Below, piece after piece: positions 46,580-55,498 of a stretch of 64,000 nucleotides of DNA. The stretch lies in assembly GCF_001579945.1 (NCBI RefSeq), contig NZ_CP011971.1:2506001-2570000 (forward strand), read 5' to 3'. Each line of letters opens with the position of its first letter. Position 1 is the first letter of the stretch. The DNA comes from Steroidobacter denitrificans. Lineage in GTDB: Bacteria; Pseudomonadota; Gammaproteobacteria; Steroidobacterales; Steroidobacteraceae. The translations under genes and the position numbers were made by a program. A model generated the notes under the pieces. That model worked only from the letters and a program-made list of their open reading frames with translations. It was not told the DNA's origin and ran no database searches.

Positions 46580-46851
46580 TAGTCGCTGACCTGGCCCCGC
46601 AGCCGTTTCACGACATCCGCGACCGGTTTCACCTTGCCCTGCTCGATCTGCTTGTTGCCGAGAGCAAGGATCTTCAGAAGCGCCATTGTTTCCTGCGTCT
46701 CCTCGTAACTGGCTACGTCCTGGAGGACGGCTTTGGCCTCACCGTTCTGCGTAATGATGAGCGGCTTGCGTTGCGCGTTCAGCTCGCCAAGAACGTCTGC
46801 GGCGTTTGCTTTCAGGTAACTGATGGACTTGATCTGGGTGGAATAGCGCAT
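46579..46851 (-). CDS. Phd/YefM-family antitoxin
   Basis: 90 residues. IKSISYLKANAADVLGELNAQRKPLIITQNGEAKAVLQDVASYEETQETMALLKILALG is the Phd/YefM dimer domain followed by the toxin-binding tail. Antitoxin-first operon with the RelE/ParE toxin; pair intact. Confidence 0.92.
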   Translation of the reverse strand: MRYSTQIKSISYLKANAADVLGELNAQRKPLIITQNGEAKAVLQDVASYEETQETMALLKILALGNKQIEQGKVKPVADVVKRLRGQVSD

Positions 46852-47068
46852 GGATGCCTTCCTGGGTGAGACCGAATATAGTCCTTAAAAGATCTTGAGG
46901 CAATCCGACGCGTCTGTCCGGATGTTCAAGTCGGCGGCCGATTTCGCCACTGTTCTCGCGCGTGGGACGTGGCGATTCGCTCGAACTCCCCGGCGCCAGA
47001 ACATCCCCTGGCGCTATCTTGAACACTGCACAAAGCAGGCTTGCAATCCACCCATAAGCGAGTACGAT
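46852..47068. other. Intergenic between divergent TA genes
   Basis: No gene is supported. This is one of the few array junctions without a MARP-type repeat. Confidence 0.4.
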
Positions 47069-47091
47069 TAACTATCTATTACTAATAGTTA
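47069..47091. promoter_or_regulatory. Inverted repeat before parD
   Basis: TAACTAT-N9-ATAGTTA lies 13 nt before the ATG. It is probably the RHH operator. Confidence 0.5.
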
Positions 47092-47104
47092 GTGAGCATC
47101 CGTC

Positions 47105-47368
47105 ATGCCCACCAGTGTAGCCCTCGGGAATCACTTCGAGGAGTTCATCAAGGAACAGCTTGAATCAGGGCGTTTCAACAACGTCAGCGAGGTTGTGCGC
47201 GCCGGGTTGAGGCTGCTCGAAGACGAAGAAAAGCTGCGTCAGATTCGTCACACGGAACTCAAGGCTGCAATCCAGGAAGGAATCGACAGTGAAGATGCCG
47301 GCACGATTGAAGAGGCCATAGCCAGAAATCGCGCGCGGCGGCGAGTACGCGCGGCGCCTGATAAGTAA
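47105..47368 (+). CDS. parD: ParD-family antitoxin without toxin
   Basis: 87 residues. MPTSVALGNHFEEFIKEQLESGRFNNVSEVVRAGLRLLEDEEKLRQIRHTELKAAIQEGIDS is a complete ParD. No parE follows: the next sequence is the second copy of the 83-bp repeat, which apparently replaced it. Confidence 0.9.
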   Translation: MPTSVALGNHFEEFIKEQLESGRFNNVSEVVRAGLRLLEDEEKLRQIRHTELKAAIQEGIDSEDAGTIEEAIARNRARRRVRAAPDK

Positions 47369-47373
47369 TACGC

Positions 47374-47456
47374 GTGGAGCGGACCGTGCGGCAGCCCTGC
47401 CATGAGGATGCTGCGTAGCGCGGGTCGAGAAGCCTGCCTATGCCGCGATCTCGGCG
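47374..47456 (+). repeat. 83-bp direct repeat, right copy
   Basis: See 45917-45999. Lies 5 nt after the parD stop, in the place where parE would be. Confidence 0.9.
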
Positions 47457-47680
47457 GTGGAACAGCCGTCGCCAGCCCGCTTGCCAACGGGGCATACAAG
47501 GACAGCGCGTAAAGGACACCTGCGCCGGGCTGTCCTTTAGGAACCCTTGAAGGTTCCGCTGGCTGCGCGCCCAGCGTCCGACGCTTGCCCGCGTCGTCAC
47601 GGTTGGTGTCCTTTATCGCCCGCCAGCCGGTACTTGCGCCGGCTTGCTACGTATGCCTTTTGTGCATACACTTTCACGCC
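47457..47680. other. Intergenic before the second brn locus
   Basis: No gene seen. Contains a GGACA...TGTCCTTT arrangement, not recognised. Confidence 0.35.
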
Positions 47681-47949
47681 ATGAATTACGTATGAGACGA
47701 AACCAAACGCAAGGAAAACCTACATAAGCACGGCGTCGACTTCGCCGATGCTGTTGGCGCCTGGAAGATCCGGCCGCCTTGACCGTCGAAGACGAATCGG
47801 AAGGAGAATTCCGCTACGTCACGCTCGGCACCGGTTTCTGCGGTCGCATCCTGTTCGTCGTCTGGACTGAACGCAGCGAAGACACCATCCGCATCATTTC
47901 AGCGCGCAAGGCCAGCCCCGGCGAAGCGCGCCAGTATCACGAAGGGTAA
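47681..47949 (+). pseudogene. brnT: Inactivated brnT toxin gene
   Basis: Reads MNYV-stop-DETKRKENLHKHGVDFADAVGA and then, in another frame, EDPAALTVEDESEGEFRYVTLGTGFCGRILFVVWTERSEDTIRIISARKASPGEARQYHEG. The family Trp codon before D-E has become TGA, and a single-base shift follows the VGA segment. Both lesions are within the toxin; the downstream antitoxin is intact. Confidence 0.85.
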
Positions 47950-47955
47950 AGCGCC

Positions 47956-48261
47956 ATGAGCAACGACATGCCGGAACGCGATTTCAGCAAGACCAAGCGC
48001 GCCAGGCAGGTGCCGGCGCTGGCTCGCATCCAGAAGGAAAACGAGGGTAAGGAACGCATCACCATCCGCCTGGATGCGGATGTGTTGGCGTGGTTTCGCG
48101 ACCAGGTCCAGGGCGGCGGCAACTACCAGTCGCTCATCAACACAGCGCTACGCGCGCACATCGATGATCACGAAGGAGCCCTCGAACGCACGCTGCGGCG
48201 CGTGCTGCGCGAGGAATTGCGCCGCAAGCCAGCTCATGCCGGATCGTCGAGCCGGCGATAG
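47956..48261 (+). CDS. brnA: BrnA-family antitoxin (toxin lost)
   Basis: 101 residues. DFSKTKRARQVPALARIQKENEGKERITIRLDADVLAWFRDQVQGGGNYQSLINTALRAHIDDHEGALERTLRRVLREEL is a complete BrnA-type RHH protein. It lies 7 nt after the broken brnT. Confidence 0.9.
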   Translation: MSNDMPERDFSKTKRARQVPALARIQKENEGKERITIRLDADVLAWFRDQVQGGGNYQSLINTALRAHIDDHEGALERTLRRVLREELRRKPAHAGSSSRR

Positions 48262-48273
48262 ATTACGCTGTAA

Positions 48274-48381
48274 ATGGCGCGCCCGGAAGGACAAACTTCG
48301 AACTCTTTACTCGAAGCGCTGATCGATTGGAACACTCGCCTGAGCAGCTTAAGCTGTTACGTGAGCCAGCATGCCGCGTAA
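48274..48381 (+). repeat. Array repeat copy G (35-codon mini-ORF)
   Basis: MARPEGQTSNSLLEALIDWN..., 35 codons, TAA directly before the ATG and TAA at the end. First 17 bases TGGCGCGCCCGGAAGGA are identical to the tRNA-Arg 3' end at 56781-56797. Confidence 0.85.
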
Positions 48382-48439
48382 TCGCTCAAGCTCTCGAGCA
48401 AGCAGTCACCTTGGCATTCCCCCCGAAATCCCGGACCTC

Positions 48440-49230
48440 AACCAAGGCCGGTTATGCGGCCTTACTGAGCATTGACTCAAACTCATTGGGTGGCCAGTAA
48501 CCGATGCTTGAGTGTAAACCGGACTGGATTGTAAAACGTCTCGATGTAAGCGAACACAGCGGCTCTGGCGGCGGCATGCATGGCAAAACGCTGATGCCCC
48601 AGGTGCTCGCCCCTGAGGCTGAAGAGGAAGCTCTCCATCGGTGCATTATCGTAGCAGTTGCCGCGTCATGACATACTCTGGCGCATACCGCAGTCCTTGA
48701 GTTTGTCGCGAAAGTCCGTCGCGTACTGAGCTACCGCGGTCCGAATGCACGATGAGCCCCGCAGAAGGTCGCTGGCGGGCGATCACCATAGCCAGCGCCG
48801 ACGGCAAGCTTGGCATCGATCGTGGCGCTCATCGACCAGCCAACAATTTTCCTCGTGCACAGATCTTTCATACCGACGAAATACAGAAAGCCCTGCCCTG
48901 TCGGCAGGTAGCTGATATCAGCCAACCAGACCGTGTCGGGCGTGTTGCAGGAGAAATCCTGCCGCAACAGATTCGATGCAATCGCTAACGTATGGTTCGA
49001 GTCGGTGGTGCGGCAGCGCTTCTTGCGATGCCGTCCGATGATCTGGTTTTCCTGCATCAAGCGTTGAACCCGCTCCCGACCGCCGGGCGATCGAAGACTC
49101 ATCGAGAAGAACAACATAGTGCCGTTTCTTTAGCGTCACCGACAGATCCAGCCCCGTACCACTCCTCCTTTCCAAACTGTATCCATTACCCAAAATGGAC
49201 TTCAAGTAGCGAGAGGGCTGTTCTGGATTC
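48440..49230 (-). mobile_element. IS3-family transposase remnant
   Basis: Minus-strand pieces in several frames: DTVWLADISYLPTGQGFLYFVGMKDLCTRKIVGWSMS and GNCYDNAPMESFLFSLRGEHLGHQRF, then AVFAYIETFYNPVRFTLKHRLL, the C-terminal half of an IS3 orfB. A TGA and frameshifts interrupt it; no ends were identified. Confidence 0.8.
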
Positions 49231-49660
49231 AGCAAAAAATATTGGTGCTCTCGTGTATCATTATCTCCCCGATTGGAATCGCGAAGAGGGTATAGAGTCG
49301 AATCACAGCATCGTAACGACGGATACCAAGCGCGTCAGGTTGCAGAGCCGCGCCAGATGGTGGAGTCGAGCGCCTGCCATTGCGCGCCTCGCCGCCCAGC
49401 GACGACGTCTGATTTTCCGATGCGATACTTACTTTCTCCAGTGACATCCTTAGGACGACAGCCCGCCGAAGCGGGTGGTCCAGGCAAGTATAGGCTGCCC
49501 TGAACAGCTCATCCCTGAGCTGTCCTTTCTCCTCAGTTGTGAGGAATTCTGGAAAGACGTTTGATGGCTCCTCATTGAACTCGAAGGTGGCGTAGGTGCC
49601 GACTGCAAGAGCAATAGATGCAATCAGCAACAATCCCACGAAAGTCTTCGGGCGAAACAT
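49229..49660 (-). CDS. Small putative membrane-anchored protein, unknown
   Basis: 143 residues. An N-terminal membrane helix (TFVGLLLIASIALAVGTYATF) is followed by a charged region with one acidic-basic stretch (EFLTTEEKGQLRDELFRAAYTC). I recognise no family. Located beside two other putative exported proteins on the same strand. Confidence 0.5.
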   Translation of the reverse strand: MFRPKTFVGLLLIASIALAVGTYATFEFNEEPSNVFPEFLTTEEKGQLRDELFRAAYTCLDHPLRRAVVLRMSLEKVSIASENQTSSLGGEARNGRRSTPPSGAALQPDALGIRRYDAVIRLYTLFAIPIGEIMIHESTNIFC

Positions 49661-49696
49661 ATAGAATAGCCGTGTCCTCCGAAAACATGCATTACA

Positions 49697-50239
49697 TCAC
49701 CAGTATACTAATGTGGGATAGCCCCCCACATTCATCTGCAATGGGTACGGGATCACGTCAGTGGTTGACACTCCGTTCATGCAAAATTGCCAATCTATCG
49801 AACAAAAGTAATGCTCGACGTTCTGTGCATACAAATCCACTGGACCAAAGACCTGACCTCGCGGCTGGGAGAAGTACCACCCTCCGTAATAAACAGTGTT
49901 CGCTTGAATTGCGTTCGCGTTATACGATCCGAATGAAAATATGATAAAGCCTGGCGGGTCAGAGATGCCAGCTGTAATACAATCATCGTAGCCGTTCGGA
50001 AGGTTCGTGAAGCTAGTACATGCTCCGTAGATGCCATCGTCGACTGCTAAGTCGTGTTCATATCCGGGGCCAGAGCCGGAGAATGGGCCGGGGCTTGTCC
50101 AGTAGAACACTGAATCTGCGTAATACGCTCCATCATAGTACAGATCGCCGCCCGCTGGCCGCACTGCAGCCGCGGCGTGCAAGGACAGCAACACGCTGGC
50201 CAGCATCCCAATCGTTCCAACCACATGTGCCTTGCGCAT
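49697..50239 (-). CDS. Putative secreted protein, unknown
   Basis: 180 residues. Signal peptide MRKAHVVGTIGMLASVLLSLHAAAA, then a Tyr/Gly/Trp-rich mature domain (YYDGAYYADSVFYWTSPGPFSGSGPGYEHDL) with four Cys, probably disulfide-bonded. No family recognised. Second gene of the exported trio. Confidence 0.6.
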   Translation of the reverse strand: MRKAHVVGTIGMLASVLLSLHAAAAVRPAGGDLYYDGAYYADSVFYWTSPGPFSGSGPGYEHDLAVDDGIYGACTSFTNLPNGYDDCITAGISDPPGFIIFSFGSYNANAIQANTVYYGGWYFSQPRGQVFGPVDLYAQNVEHYFCSIDWQFCMNGVSTTDVIPYPLQMNVGGYPTLVYW

Positions 50240-50286
50240 AACACATACTCCTTAAAATTCGTCTTATCATCTTTCGTAACATAGAA

Positions 50287-51021
50287 CTACGGGCTGGTAA
50301 GCCCGGGAGTACCGCTTTCGATTGGAGGACGTGATGGGTTCATCAGACCAATTACTTTGGTCAGGACTTCTTCGTTCGTCAAAGCATCTGTTTCACGATC
50401 AACGTACTCCGTCCTGGTGTCGTCCGGTCGTAGGTTCTGAATGGCCTGCATCCTAGGTTGAGCATCGTCCCCAATTGCCACAACGCGAACCGCAGCATCT
50501 TGTCGCAGGCTTTCGAGAGCCTCCGACGCCCCCTGGACATCAATCGCGTAGATAAGAGGAGCCCCGCTCTTTGCCTCGCGCATCACACTTTCAAATTGCC
50601 CTCTCAGCTTCAGTAGAGCCCTTAAATTTGAACTCAACTCCTGATTCTGAACAAGCTGCTCGGGAGCGTTCGCCTCTGTCAGCTTCTGCAGCCGATACGC
50701 ATTTCCCTCTAAGGCTTTGCCGAAGAAAGCGATGGTTTCGTTCCTTGCTCGCTCAATCAAAAGGTCACGCTCCGCGCTAGTTGCAGTCGCGTTGCCGGAA
50801 CCGTGAGAGCCGGAAAACCCGGATGCAGCGATATACACCCTACTGACCATCAAATTGTGATTCCCTAGTAGTTCCAGAACTTCCGTGTCGGACATGCGTG
50901 AGGTTAAACCAACGCTTACACCACTATTCTGTTGAGCTGCTGCTATGTTCATGGCTGAGCTGATCAGAAACAGCACGCCTAAACTCCGAATCAATCTCGG
51001 CCTTGGGATGCTCCTAGTCAT
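50287..51021 (-). CDS. Putative periplasmic protein, unknown
   Basis: 244 residues from the ATG at 51021 (in-frame alternative at 51069). Signal peptide ending AMNIAAAQ, then a mostly helical domain (RDLLIERARNETIAFFGKALEGNAYRLQKLTEAN) and a segment VVAIGDDAQPRMQAIQNLRPDD. No family recognised. Confidence 0.6.
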   Translation of the reverse strand: MTRSIPRPRLIRSLGVLFLISSAMNIAAAQQNSGVSVGLTSRMSDTEVLELLGNHNLMVSRVYIAASGFSGSHGSGNATATSAERDLLIERARNETIAFFGKALEGNAYRLQKLTEANAPEQLVQNQELSSNLRALLKLRGQFESVMREAKSGAPLIYAIDVQGASEALESLRQDAAVRVVAIGDDAQPRMQAIQNLRPDDTRTEYVDRETDALTNEEVLTKVIGLMNPSRPPIESGTPGLTSP

Positions 51022-51410
51022 TTTGAATCCCTCCAAAATAATTTCATACCGATCACTGTTGCTCACCATATATCAGCGACAAATCGTCCAATTCTCCCTC
51101 ACGATAACCCGCTGTGGAAAGTACTTAAATTAGCCCGATATATGCCCCCCCTGCGTTGCAAGCGAGTCTTGGCTTCTGGATTCAGGATCGGACTGCAGAC
51201 AATATATCCGGCCTCTGGAGTGCGTCCCTCGACGCGGGCCCTGATGACAATCGCTCGCAGGATCATCACAACTTCCCCGGTGTCTGAGCCACCGCACGGG
51301 CTATCAGGTTCATCCTGCGCCGGTCTGACCTGTTTCCATCAGTTTGTACGTTCTTGCAATTCCAGGTGAGATCTCCTCGATCTCGACTATGGGCTCGCTC
51401 CAGTGCTGGC

Positions 51411-51640
51411 CTACGTCGGACCACAGCCGCTGGGAGTACCGCAGATCGATATTCCGTGCCATACGCCAGGATCGCCCACCGTGGCAACCAGAGCGGTGGC
51501 GGTCCGCAGTCCGATCGCCTCGATCCGCATCACTCGGTGCGCCGATTCGCTGATTCTTTCTTCAAGAAGCACGATCACTTCGCGGAAGACGAGCGGCGGC
51601 TGCTTGCGCAGAAATGGAATACCGTGATGCACGCGGAGCA
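51411..51640 (-). mobile_element. IS110-family transposase fragment
   Basis: RIEAIGLRTATALVATVGDPGVW is the helix-hairpin-helix-like segment before the C-terminal Ser motif of IS110/IS1111 transposases. The frame stops soon after and no full gene is present. Confidence 0.6.
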
Positions 51641-51936
51641 CGGGAAGCGAGTCACGTTACTGAACGAACCCTGCTTCGACTTGCATTATATCGCCCGTGC
51701 TCCTGGCTGCTCCACCAACGGTCGTCGCTGCGATTAAGTCGGTGATCGCAATTATCCCACCAGTCGAAGTGTAGCGATTTCCCTGCCCGATCCCAGCAAG
51801 CGACTACACGATACATCCTGCTGCAACGGTTCTTCCGCGGCATGCGAGCGTCTCATACACGCGCCAGTCGTAGTTGCACCGATCAAGCGGCGGCAGCCGT
51901 CTGATCGGTGCTCTTTCTCAATCTTCCCAGCGCGTC
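51641..51936. other. No gene seen
   Basis: About 300 bases with only unsupported frames between the IS110 fragment and the hairpin. Confidence 0.4.
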
Positions 51937-51974
51937 GCGCGGGCCGTCACTGCTACCGCAGTGACGGCCCGCGC
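51937..51974. terminator. Perfect 17-bp hairpin
   Basis: GCGCGGGCCGTCACTGC and its exact complement enclose a 4-nt loop. No T-tract follows, so it is either a strong structural terminator or a recombination-related site upstream of the integrase gene. Confidence 0.5.
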
Positions 51975-52578
51975 CCCTGCCGCAACAATCCGGCTTGGCG
52001 CGGCGTCCTATTGAATGATGCAGCCGTGACGATGCCTCGTCACGCTGTCATCGCAGTAAGCCTGCCGGTGGGCCTGAACACCGGATCACTGGCGCAGGGC
52101 ATCAGCGTCAGGTCGCGCGAAGTACCCCTTCGCCGATGCCGGACCCAGCCGGCTGCCCAGGAGCGCAGGTTCCTGCAAGCGCTCGTCCCGAATAGGGAGG
52201 AACCGCCTGGCACGCTTCGGTTCCGTCATGCGTGTCGCCTCGATCCCATCGGGGTGGAACCTCGTTCCTTTCTGCGGCAGCACCGATCTGCCCGTCCGTT
52301 CCGGACATCCTCATCGCGTCACGCCTGCCGCCATCGGCTGCAGGTCATGTGCGCCTTTCTTTCCATCAATCCACAGGAGGTATTCATCACCGCTATCCGC
52401 GTGTTTTTCTCTCGCAATCCCCCTGCCCGATCTCTCCACAAGGAGTACGGCAGGCGCCTCATTCGAGGCAACAGGTGGCTCTCTGCACCTGGCCCTTGCC
52501 CTTCTGGGATCTCGCTTCGGCGAGTTGGCAATAACACTGACCGGATGGACTCAGAGAAACAGACCGCTGGAGCCTTCG
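51975..52578. other. Leader region of the tyrosine integrase
   Basis: About 600 bases without a supported gene. The integrase frame is open from 52228, but family similarity begins only at the ATG at 52579. Confidence 0.4.
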
Positions 52579-53442
52579 ATGGACGATCTGACATACAGCC
52601 TGCGACAGCTCTGTCAGCGCAATCGCGATGGCAGCCACGCGACGCAAGCGGACCGGCAAGGGGTGCTGAGCCTGGCCAGCCGCCAATTGCGCGAAGCCGG
52701 GTTCAGGCAGATGCGCGCCACGTCCCTGAAGAGCAAGCATGTCGAGGCGTTGCTGAATCGCTGGCAGACAGAAGGCTTATCGGCCGGTACGCTCAAGAAC
52801 CGCCTGGCGCATCTGCGCTGGTGGGCCGAGAAGGTCGGCAAAGCCGGCACGATTCCCGCCGACAACGCGCATCTGGGCATCCCGGACCGGCGCTTCGTGC
52901 CGCAGGAGAACAAGGCCAAGGAACTGGGCGACGGACTGAGCCGCATCCGCGATCCGCATGTGCGTATGAGTCTGGCATTGCAGCAGGCATTTGGCTTGCG
53001 GCGCGAGGAGTCCATCAAGTTCCAGCCACGCTATGCCGACCGTGGCGACTGCCTCGTGCTCAAAGGCTCGTGGACCAAAGGCGGCCGTCCCCGCACGATA
53101 CCGATTACCAAACCGGAACAGCGCGCCGTGCTCGATGCCGCGCGCCGGCTGGCTGGAGCCGGATCACTCATCCCGCCAGAGAAGACGTACATTCAGCAGC
53201 GCCGGACTTACGACGGGCAGTGCAAGGCCGCGGGCCTGAGCCACATGCATGGGCTGCGGCACTGCTACGCACAGGCGCGATACGAAGCACTGACGGGCTG
53301 GAGTTCGCCGGCGGCCGGCGGACCTTCCACACGAACTCTTGATGCAGCACAGCGCGAGGCTGATACCTGCGCCCGCCAGACGATCAGCAGAGAGTTGGGC
53401 CATGAGCGCACGCAGATCACGACGGTATACCTCGGCAGATAG
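52579..53442 (+). CDS. Tyrosine recombinase (Integrase_1/Phage_int_SAM_2 family)
   Basis: 287 residues. MDDLTYSLRQLCQRNRDGSHATQADRQGVL and RATSLKSKHVEALLNRWQ form the SAM-like core-binding domain. FGLRREE (Arg), GSWTKGGRPRTIPI (Lys strand), HGLRHCYAQARY (His-x-x-Arg), ELGHER and TTVYLGR (nucleophile Tyr) complete the catalytic set. Intact. This family is common in integrative elements. It is 3.3 kb from the tRNA-Arg 3' end. Confidence 0.92.
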   Translation: MDDLTYSLRQLCQRNRDGSHATQADRQGVLSLASRQLREAGFRQMRATSLKSKHVEALLNRWQTEGLSAGTLKNRLAHLRWWAEKVGKAGTIPADNAHLGIPDRRFVPQENKAKELGDGLSRIRDPHVRMSLALQQAFGLRREESIKFQPRYADRGDCLVLKGSWTKGGRPRTIPITKPEQRAVLDAARRLAGAGSLIPPEKTYIQQRRTYDGQCKAAGLSHMHGLRHCYAQARYEALTGWSSPAAGGPSTRTLDAAQREADTCARQTISRELGHERTQITTVYLGR

Positions 53443-53634
53443 CGGCGTAGGGAACAGGTCGCCGTGCAAAAGGATCGGGACAAGGGTTGGCGCAAAGACG
53501 AAGGGACAGGGATAAGGGGAATGGCCCTACCCGAAAAGGCTGCTGGCGCAAAAGGCCAAAGCTACGAAAATGGGCATTCGCCATGATCGCATTGTGGATT
53601 GCGGCGATTCGATGCCGGAACCGAAGCTCCGAGC

Positions 53635-53901
53635 ATGCACTCGCCATCCCCACCCCGACTGGAACCAAGCCCGCGGGCACAAGCGGCCCCGGACGCGCAC
53701 GCTTCCGGGGAAGACCTCCGCGAGTATCTGCCATACCTCGCCGACACGCATCTCTCCGAGTTCCAGAAGCTGGAACTGTTGCAAACCCTGTGGTCGATCA
53801 TCTCGGCTTTCGTCGATCAGGGTTTCGGGATAGATTCTGTACATCTCGCGCAACCGCAGCACCAGGACGGCACTGCCGAAACGGACGCCGCTGCGGAATA
53901 A
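53635..53901 (+). CDS. Small conserved protein next to serine recombinase
   Basis: 88 residues; in-frame start at 53599 possible. The core DLREYLPYLADTHLSEFQKLELLQTLWSIISAFVDQGFGIDSV looks like a helical domain I have seen as a companion of large serine recombinases. Function unknown. Lies 54 nt before the recombinase. Confidence 0.65.
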   Translation: MHSPSPPRLEPSPRAQAAPDAHASGEDLREYLPYLADTHLSEFQKLELLQTLWSIISAFVDQGFGIDSVHLAQPQHQDGTAETDAAAE

Positions 53902-53955
53902 CACATCCAGCCCAATAGCCGGGCAATCCTGCATTCACTCCAAGGAAGCTGGATC

Positions 53956-55473
53956 ATGACGCACGCGGCTACGACAAAAAGAGCCATTATCTACTGCCGG
54001 GTTTCTGACAAGAAGCAGAAACACGACGGAGACGGACTGCACAGCCAGGAGCATCGCTGTCGGGAGTACGCGGCTTCCCGCAGCTACGAGGTCGAAGCCG
54101 TCTTCCACGATGATGTTTCCGGTGGCGGCGACTTCATGAAGCGCCCCGGCATAGTCGCCATGCTCAGATTTCTGGAAACGCAGGCGCACGATGGCTACGT
54201 AGTCGTTTTCGACGACCTGAAGCGCTTTGCCAGGGACACAATCTTCCACCTGAAGCTGCGGCAGGAACTGGCGACATATCGCGCGACCGTCGAATGCCTC
54301 AACTTCAAGTTCGAGGACACGCCCGAGGGCCAGTTCGTCGAAACCGTGATCGCCGCACAGGGTCAGTTGGAGCGCCTGCAGAACCGGCGCCAGACCTTGC
54401 AGAAGATGAAAGCGCGGCTCGAACGCGGCTATTACGTGTTCGCAGCGCCCGTCGGCTACCGATACGAGAAAGTGGAAGGTCATGGCCGCATGCTGGTTCG
54501 TGACGAGCCGCGGGCCTCCATCGTTCGGGAAGCCCTCGAAGGCTATGCCTCGGGCCGCTTCCAGCTCCAGGCGGAGGTGAAACGGTTCCTCGCATCCCAC
54601 CCGGAGTATCCGCGCGACCGCAGCGGCGAAGTGCGCGCGCAGGACGTCACCAATCTGCTGAAGCGGCCGACCTATGCCGGCTACGTCGAAGGCCGGAATT
54701 GGGGCGTGGCTCTGCGCAAGGGCCACCATGCGCCGCTCATCAGCTTTCAAACCTACAGAGCCATCCAGGACCGCCTGCTCGGCAAAGCCAGGGCACCGGC
54801 GCGCAAGAATCTGAACGCGGATTTTCCGCTGCGCGGCGCCGTCGCCTGCGGTCACTGCGGCACGCCGCTGACGGCCTGCTGGACCAAGGGCAAGTATTTA
54901 CGCTATCCGTACTATCTCTGCCCCAAGCGAGGCTGCGAGAGCTACGGCAAGTCCATCCGCCGCGCGACCATCGAGGGCGAGTTCGAGACGTTGCTCCATC
55001 AACTGCGACCGGCACCAAGACTGTTCCGCGTCGCACGGGCCATGTTCGAAGACCTCTGGAACCAGCGCCTCGCGACGGCGGAAACCAGCAGAAGCGGCCT
55101 GGAAACTGAGCTGGCGAAGATCGAGCGTGAGGTCGAACAGTTCCTCGACCGGATCGCGCAAGCGCAACTCCCTTCGGTCATCACCGCCTACGAGAACCGT
55201 ATCCGCCAACTTGAAGAACGGAAGATCGAAATTAGCGAGAAAATCTCGAACTGCGGCCGACCGCTGCGTAGCTTCGACGAGACACTTAGAACTTCGCTCG
55301 ATTTCCTGGCAAACCCTTGGAATCTCTGGGCTTCGGAGCGTCTAGAGCACAAGAAAGCGGTGCTGAAACTCGCCTTCGCCGACCGGCTGACCTACGTCCG
55401 GGATGAGGGGTTTAGAACTCCCGATCTCGCCTTACCTTTCAAGGTGTTGGCAGAGATCGGATGCCCCGGCTGA
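53956..55473 (+). CDS. Large serine recombinase
   Basis: 505 residues. Resolvase domain (RAIIYCRVSDKKQKHDGDGLHSQEHRCREYA with the catalytic Ser, DDLKRFARD), recombinase domain (LKRPTYAGYVEGRNWGV), zinc ribbon (VACGHCGTPLTACWTKGKYLRYPYYLCPKRGCESYGK) and C-terminal coiled coil with LEEKKAVLKLAF-like motif (LEHKKAVLKLAFADRL). Intact. Its end (EGFRTPDLALPFKVL) does not encode the tRNA-Arg-like site, unlike the remnant at 34637-35306. Confidence 0.92.
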   Translation: MTHAATTKRAIIYCRVSDKKQKHDGDGLHSQEHRCREYAASRSYEVEAVFHDDVSGGGDFMKRPGIVAMLRFLETQAHDGYVVVFDDLKRFARDTIFHLKLRQELATYRATVECLNFKFEDTPEGQFVETVIAAQGQLERLQNRRQTLQKMKARLERGYYVFAAPVGYRYEKVEGHGRMLVRDEPRASIVREALEGYASGRFQLQAEVKRFLASHPEYPRDRSGEVRAQDVTNLLKRPTYAGYVEGRNWGVALRKGHHAPLISFQTYRAIQDRLLGKARAPARKNLNADFPLRGAVACGHCGTPLTACWTKGKYLRYPYYLCPKRGCESYGKSIRRATIEGEFETLLHQLRPAPRLFRVARAMFEDLWNQRLATAETSRSGLETELAKIEREVEQFLDRIAQAQLPSVITAYENRIRQLEERKIEISEKISNCGRPLRSFDETLRTSLDFLANPWNLWASERLEHKKAVLKLAFADRLTYVRDEGFRTPDLALPFKVLAEIGCPG

Positions 55474-55498
55474 ACGACCCGAGACATAGGTGACGATT

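Noticed and set aside
35226-48381. Integron attC sites as an explanation of the array repeats
   Set aside because: No GTTRRRY/RYYYAAC pair or long imperfect palindrome was found in the repeats, and no integron integrase gene is present in the window.
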